9,100 nt of DNA, taken from positions 1 through 9,100 of the forward strand of contig CAMJLI010000072.1 of NCBI GenBank assembly GCA_946406585.1, read 5' to 3'. Numbering within the stretch: the stretch's first letter is position 1; the number at the start of each line of letters is the position of its first letter. Below are positions 7,701-9,100 of the stretch, one piece after another. The notes below the pieces were generated by a model. The model saw only the letters and a program-made list of their open reading frames with translations. It had not been told where the DNA came from and ran no database searches. A program made the translations under genes and the position numbers. The DNA comes from an uncultured Prevotellaceae bacterium (GTDB lineage: Bacteria > Bacteroidota > Bacteroidia > Bacteroidales > Bacteroidaceae).

Positions 7701-9100
7701 CCACCGATGCCAACGGACACCAAAAAGACAATTTCACTGACGGGTCAGGCAAGACTGTCCGCACGGTGATGTACCGCGAAGCGGAAGCCACCCAGCCCAT
7801 TGAGACACGCTACCTCTATGACCCCATCGGCCGGCTTTCAACGGTCGTCAACGCTGCCGGCGACTCCACTATAGTCACCTATGATATGCTCGGCCGCAGG
7901 ACGGAGGTCAGGCATCCTGCCTCGGGGACGACACGCTGGACCTACGACAAAATGGGCAACGTTCTCACCGAGGAAAACGAAGTCTTGAGAAGAATGGGGA
8001 AAAAGATTGAATATACATGGGATGTCGACCGAATCAGGCGCGTCGTTTGCAATGGCGACACCGTAACCTATCATTACGGCAGCCCGTCGAGTGACGGCAA
8101 TGCTGCAGGACGCGTGGATTTCCGACTTGACCGCAGTGGTGGGGTACAGTATGAGTATGACGCGATGGGCAACGTGAAGTATGAGCGCCGCACATTGGCG
8201 GTGCCACAGAAAGGCAATGCCACGTTCGAGACGGAATGGGTGTATGACTCTTACGGTAAACTGCTCCGAATGACTTATCCCGGAGATGAGGTGGTGGTTT
8301 ACAGGTACAATGAGACGGGAGGCCTCAAGAGCGTGTACGGAGGCAAGGCGAATCAAAGCACGCCATACATCACCCACATCGGTTACGATAAGTTCGGTGT
8401 CCCATTCCACAGGGTCCTGGCAAACGGAAGGGAGACCTCACAACGCTATGATGACACCACGAGGAGACTCCATTTCATCACATTCACCTATAACGGCTCA
8501 CTGACAGGCTATCGCTACTACAGCTATGATGCTGTAGGCAATGTGACGAGTGTGTTCAGCACGGCACCAGTCAATTTCCGCTTCGATTACGGCTACGACT
8601 CCCTTGATCGCCTTGTGTCCGCCACGCAGCGCTACGGACTCAACCCTTCGTCTGTCAACAATTCGCTTTCCATGGCCTACGACGACCTTTGGCGCATTAC
8701 TTCAAAGAGCCAGCACCTGTCCCAAACAAACGTGATTTACCCCGGAACGCTTAACACAGGCTATTCCATGAACTACAGCTACGACCCGTCTTGGGGCAGG
8801 CACTACAGGATGAAGGACGTGGCGGAGACTCACTACCGTACGTCATACACACCCACGGCAGCAGACAACATCCTCAGCACGCACAGCTACTCCTACGATG
8901 CCAACGGCAACCTGGCATACGAGTCGGTGGCGAGGGAGCGGCACGACGGCGTCACCACCACCCCGCGCGTGTCGGAGCGGAAGCTGCTCTGGGACGGGAT
9001 GAACCGACTGCGCGGCATCTCCGACAACGGCTATGTGTCGCTCTTCTGGTACGACGCCGACGGCAACCGCACGGTGAAAGAGCACCAAGGCGGCGAGGCG
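4673..9100 (+). CDS. SpvB/FG-GAP and RHS/YD-repeat protein, main body; runs off the right edge
   Basis: The frame is open from 4472 to the end of the window. The first ATG is 4673; 4718 and 4727 are alternatives. At least 1,476 residues are present. In order: an SpvB-like beta region (ISGNYMGTARLGG, SVSPGNGLQGTGAPAP); four calcium-binding-type DxNxDGxPD loops of the FG-GAP/VCBS kind at residues 168-176, 266-274, 359-367 and 447-455; the SpvB/Tc-toxin landmark RREREFLGF (541-549); then RHS repeats. YD motifs start at 833, 941, 1049, 1070, 1091, 1162, 1191, 1285, 1308, 1336, 1408 and 1460. Those at 1049, 1070 and 1091 are exactly 21 residues apart, the classical RHS period. Such proteins form a hollow shell around a C-terminal toxin or effector. 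Here the core and C-terminus are beyond 9100, so the payload is unknown. The signal peptide sits in the other frame (4128-4727), so as written this part would lack export. With the frame repaired the product exceeds about 1,655 residues. G+C is highest before about 6480 and lower in much of the RHS part. Confidence 0.88.
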   Translation, partial: MGRDTGFHARRGDLSMGLMHRGWGGFSYSAASGRHAQPVDESLLCIPEVQAGDTLSLGLLVFMPLSARADTLGGLSRVGPRDEVHISGNYMGTARLGGQDVTWANPLSASYNSSVSPGNGLQGTGAPAPVLVSSSRGRTGQGEIGVLGTGFTLSTSSSATKGDVTLQDMNGDGYPDIIAGGTIQYTNTLGGMSGESLGGMPGPESSAESTAAGIGGSPVNATSTIASVVRGSKASASGRLASQLAKVSTSAQEAVNRDGSTCDYSDINGDGLPDLLYVDSGTLKARLNLGYSFSPAITLGTGQIQRGVSQSSNKGIGAGDDFGFGPVISGTDIHMASSSFSAGVGVSSTISTEQGSLVDINGDGMPDVVWGNASGIWARLNMGSSFSADSVRWAGGGSVGKSTTTGESLNAAFTVTVNVPSIFMKFSVNPGGAMGRSVTRTRTAIRDIDGDGYPDLVTSDSESSIRVRSSRIRRTNMLRSVTNSLGGTFTVGYSRSAPTYGLPGGKWVMDTLEVDRGIHFTGYDIPVTRKAFTYSGGKRDRREREFLGFAEVVSTDLDTESGNAPYRSVTEAFDVSSYYRRGLPLTATLRDAAGRKFTETQNTYYTYSVRPNATRDTVNVLNTTLPSDAWPVAYTPVKFTENRNYEGGGTAVKEQSAYKYNLAKCGEVNSYYYSGKGTMNGTTFAGYDYYANATYSCASANSNRRRTVSRPVQVVVRNSGNAVIAKTTAAYHEGWNAAKVASVTRTVSESPAVAVTTEYNYSASNGNLLSVSQNSESGTSTYTYQYSDDFLQTYPYQIVAPHDLRTETDSMYLCYGLPKKQTDPNNKALRTIYDGLGRLISVKSPNENERYPSTIDMGYSPVAVMKADGTGISTPAYAVTTYHLRSPYTTPDDMLPQNDDMRVVTFTDGFGRVLQTRRETTIDYGNGQPNARVVVEGTTEYDGLGRPVMTHYPVLLPTTHLMIFQPAQLSEPGTSTSYDVADRPVEVTLPGNYTTRYGYSVSGGCLLASATDANGHQKDNFTDGSGKTVRTVMYREAEATQPIETRYLYDPIGRLSTVVNAAGDSTIVTYDMLGRRTEVRHPASGTTRWTYDKMGNVLTEENEVLRRMGKKIEYTWDVDRIRRVVCNGDTVTYHYGSPSSDGNAAGRVDFRLDRSGGVQYEYDAMGNVKYERRTLAVPQKGNATFETEWVYDSYGKLLRMTYPGDEVVVYRYNETGGLKSVYGGKANQSTPYITHIGYDKFGVPFHRVLANGRETSQRYDDTTRRLHFITFTYNGSLTGYRYYSYDAVGNVTSVFSTAPVNFRFDYGYDSLDRLVSATQRYGLNPSSVNNSLSMAYDDLWRITSKSQHLSQTNVIYPGTLNTGYSMNYSYDPSWGRHYRMKDVAETHYRTSYTPTAADNILSTHSYSYDANGNLAYESVARERHDGVTTTPRVSERKLLWDGMNRLRGISDNGYVSLFWYDADGNRTVKEHQGGEA

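Noticed and set aside
7838..8410. Minus-strand open frame of 190 codons opposite the RHS repeats.
   Set aside because: The + strand here encodes clear YD repeats, so the antisense frame is a by-product.
1..9100. CRISPR arrays, tRNA or rRNA genes, and insertion-sequence transposases.
   Set aside because: No spaced direct-repeat array, no RNA gene signature and no transposase motif was found on either strand.

Overview
The window reads as chromosomal DNA of a gut- or oral-type Bacteroidales bacterium, most likely Prevotella or a close relative. Two promoters match the Bacteroidetes form (TTTG, 20-base spacer, TAnnTTTG-like box). There are no convincing Shine-Dalgarno sites. Three of the four loci belong to protein types typical of this order: an AAA-ATPase-like/PD-(D/E)XK protein, a lipobox-TPR-TM-HTH protein and a small DUF3244-like secreted protein. 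All genes lie on the + strand.

Layout: 1-187 is a gene-free leader ending in a promoter. 188-1786 encodes a complete 532-residue ATPase-like/nuclease-like protein. Its stop codon is part of a GTAG-plus-palindrome element that looks like a REP sequence (1783-1806). 1817-3562 encodes a predicted one-component membrane regulator: lipobox, periplasmic TPR-like helices, one membrane helix, a cytoplasmic coiled coil and a LuxR-like helix-turn-helix. A rho-independent terminator follows (3581-3612), then a strong-looking promoter (3620-3651) and a 120-residue exported beta-rich protein (3687-4049). From 4128 to the right edge lies a very large exported SpvB/FG-GAP plus RHS/YD-repeat protein. It is split by a -1 frame change near 4641-4712, so the signal peptide is in one frame (4128-4727) and the SpvB and RHS parts are in another (4673 to beyond 9100). 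The RHS core and any variable C-terminal toxin lie outside the window.

Base composition is mosaic. Hand counts of 60-base lines give about 65% G+C at 1921-1980, 2161-2220 and 5761-5820, against 33% at 3421-3480 and 22% at 3541-3600. The AT-rich island begins abruptly inside the regulator gene, near 2220-2340, and ends just inside the large gene near 4190.

Working model (inference): the regulator senses something in the periplasm and controls nearby genes, possibly the small exported protein and the giant RHS protein. The ATPase/nuclease gene looks like an independent, often multicopy Bacteroidales gene that happens to lie upstream, although no terminator is visible between it and the regulator. 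The RHS gene as written needs a frame correction to make a single exported product.
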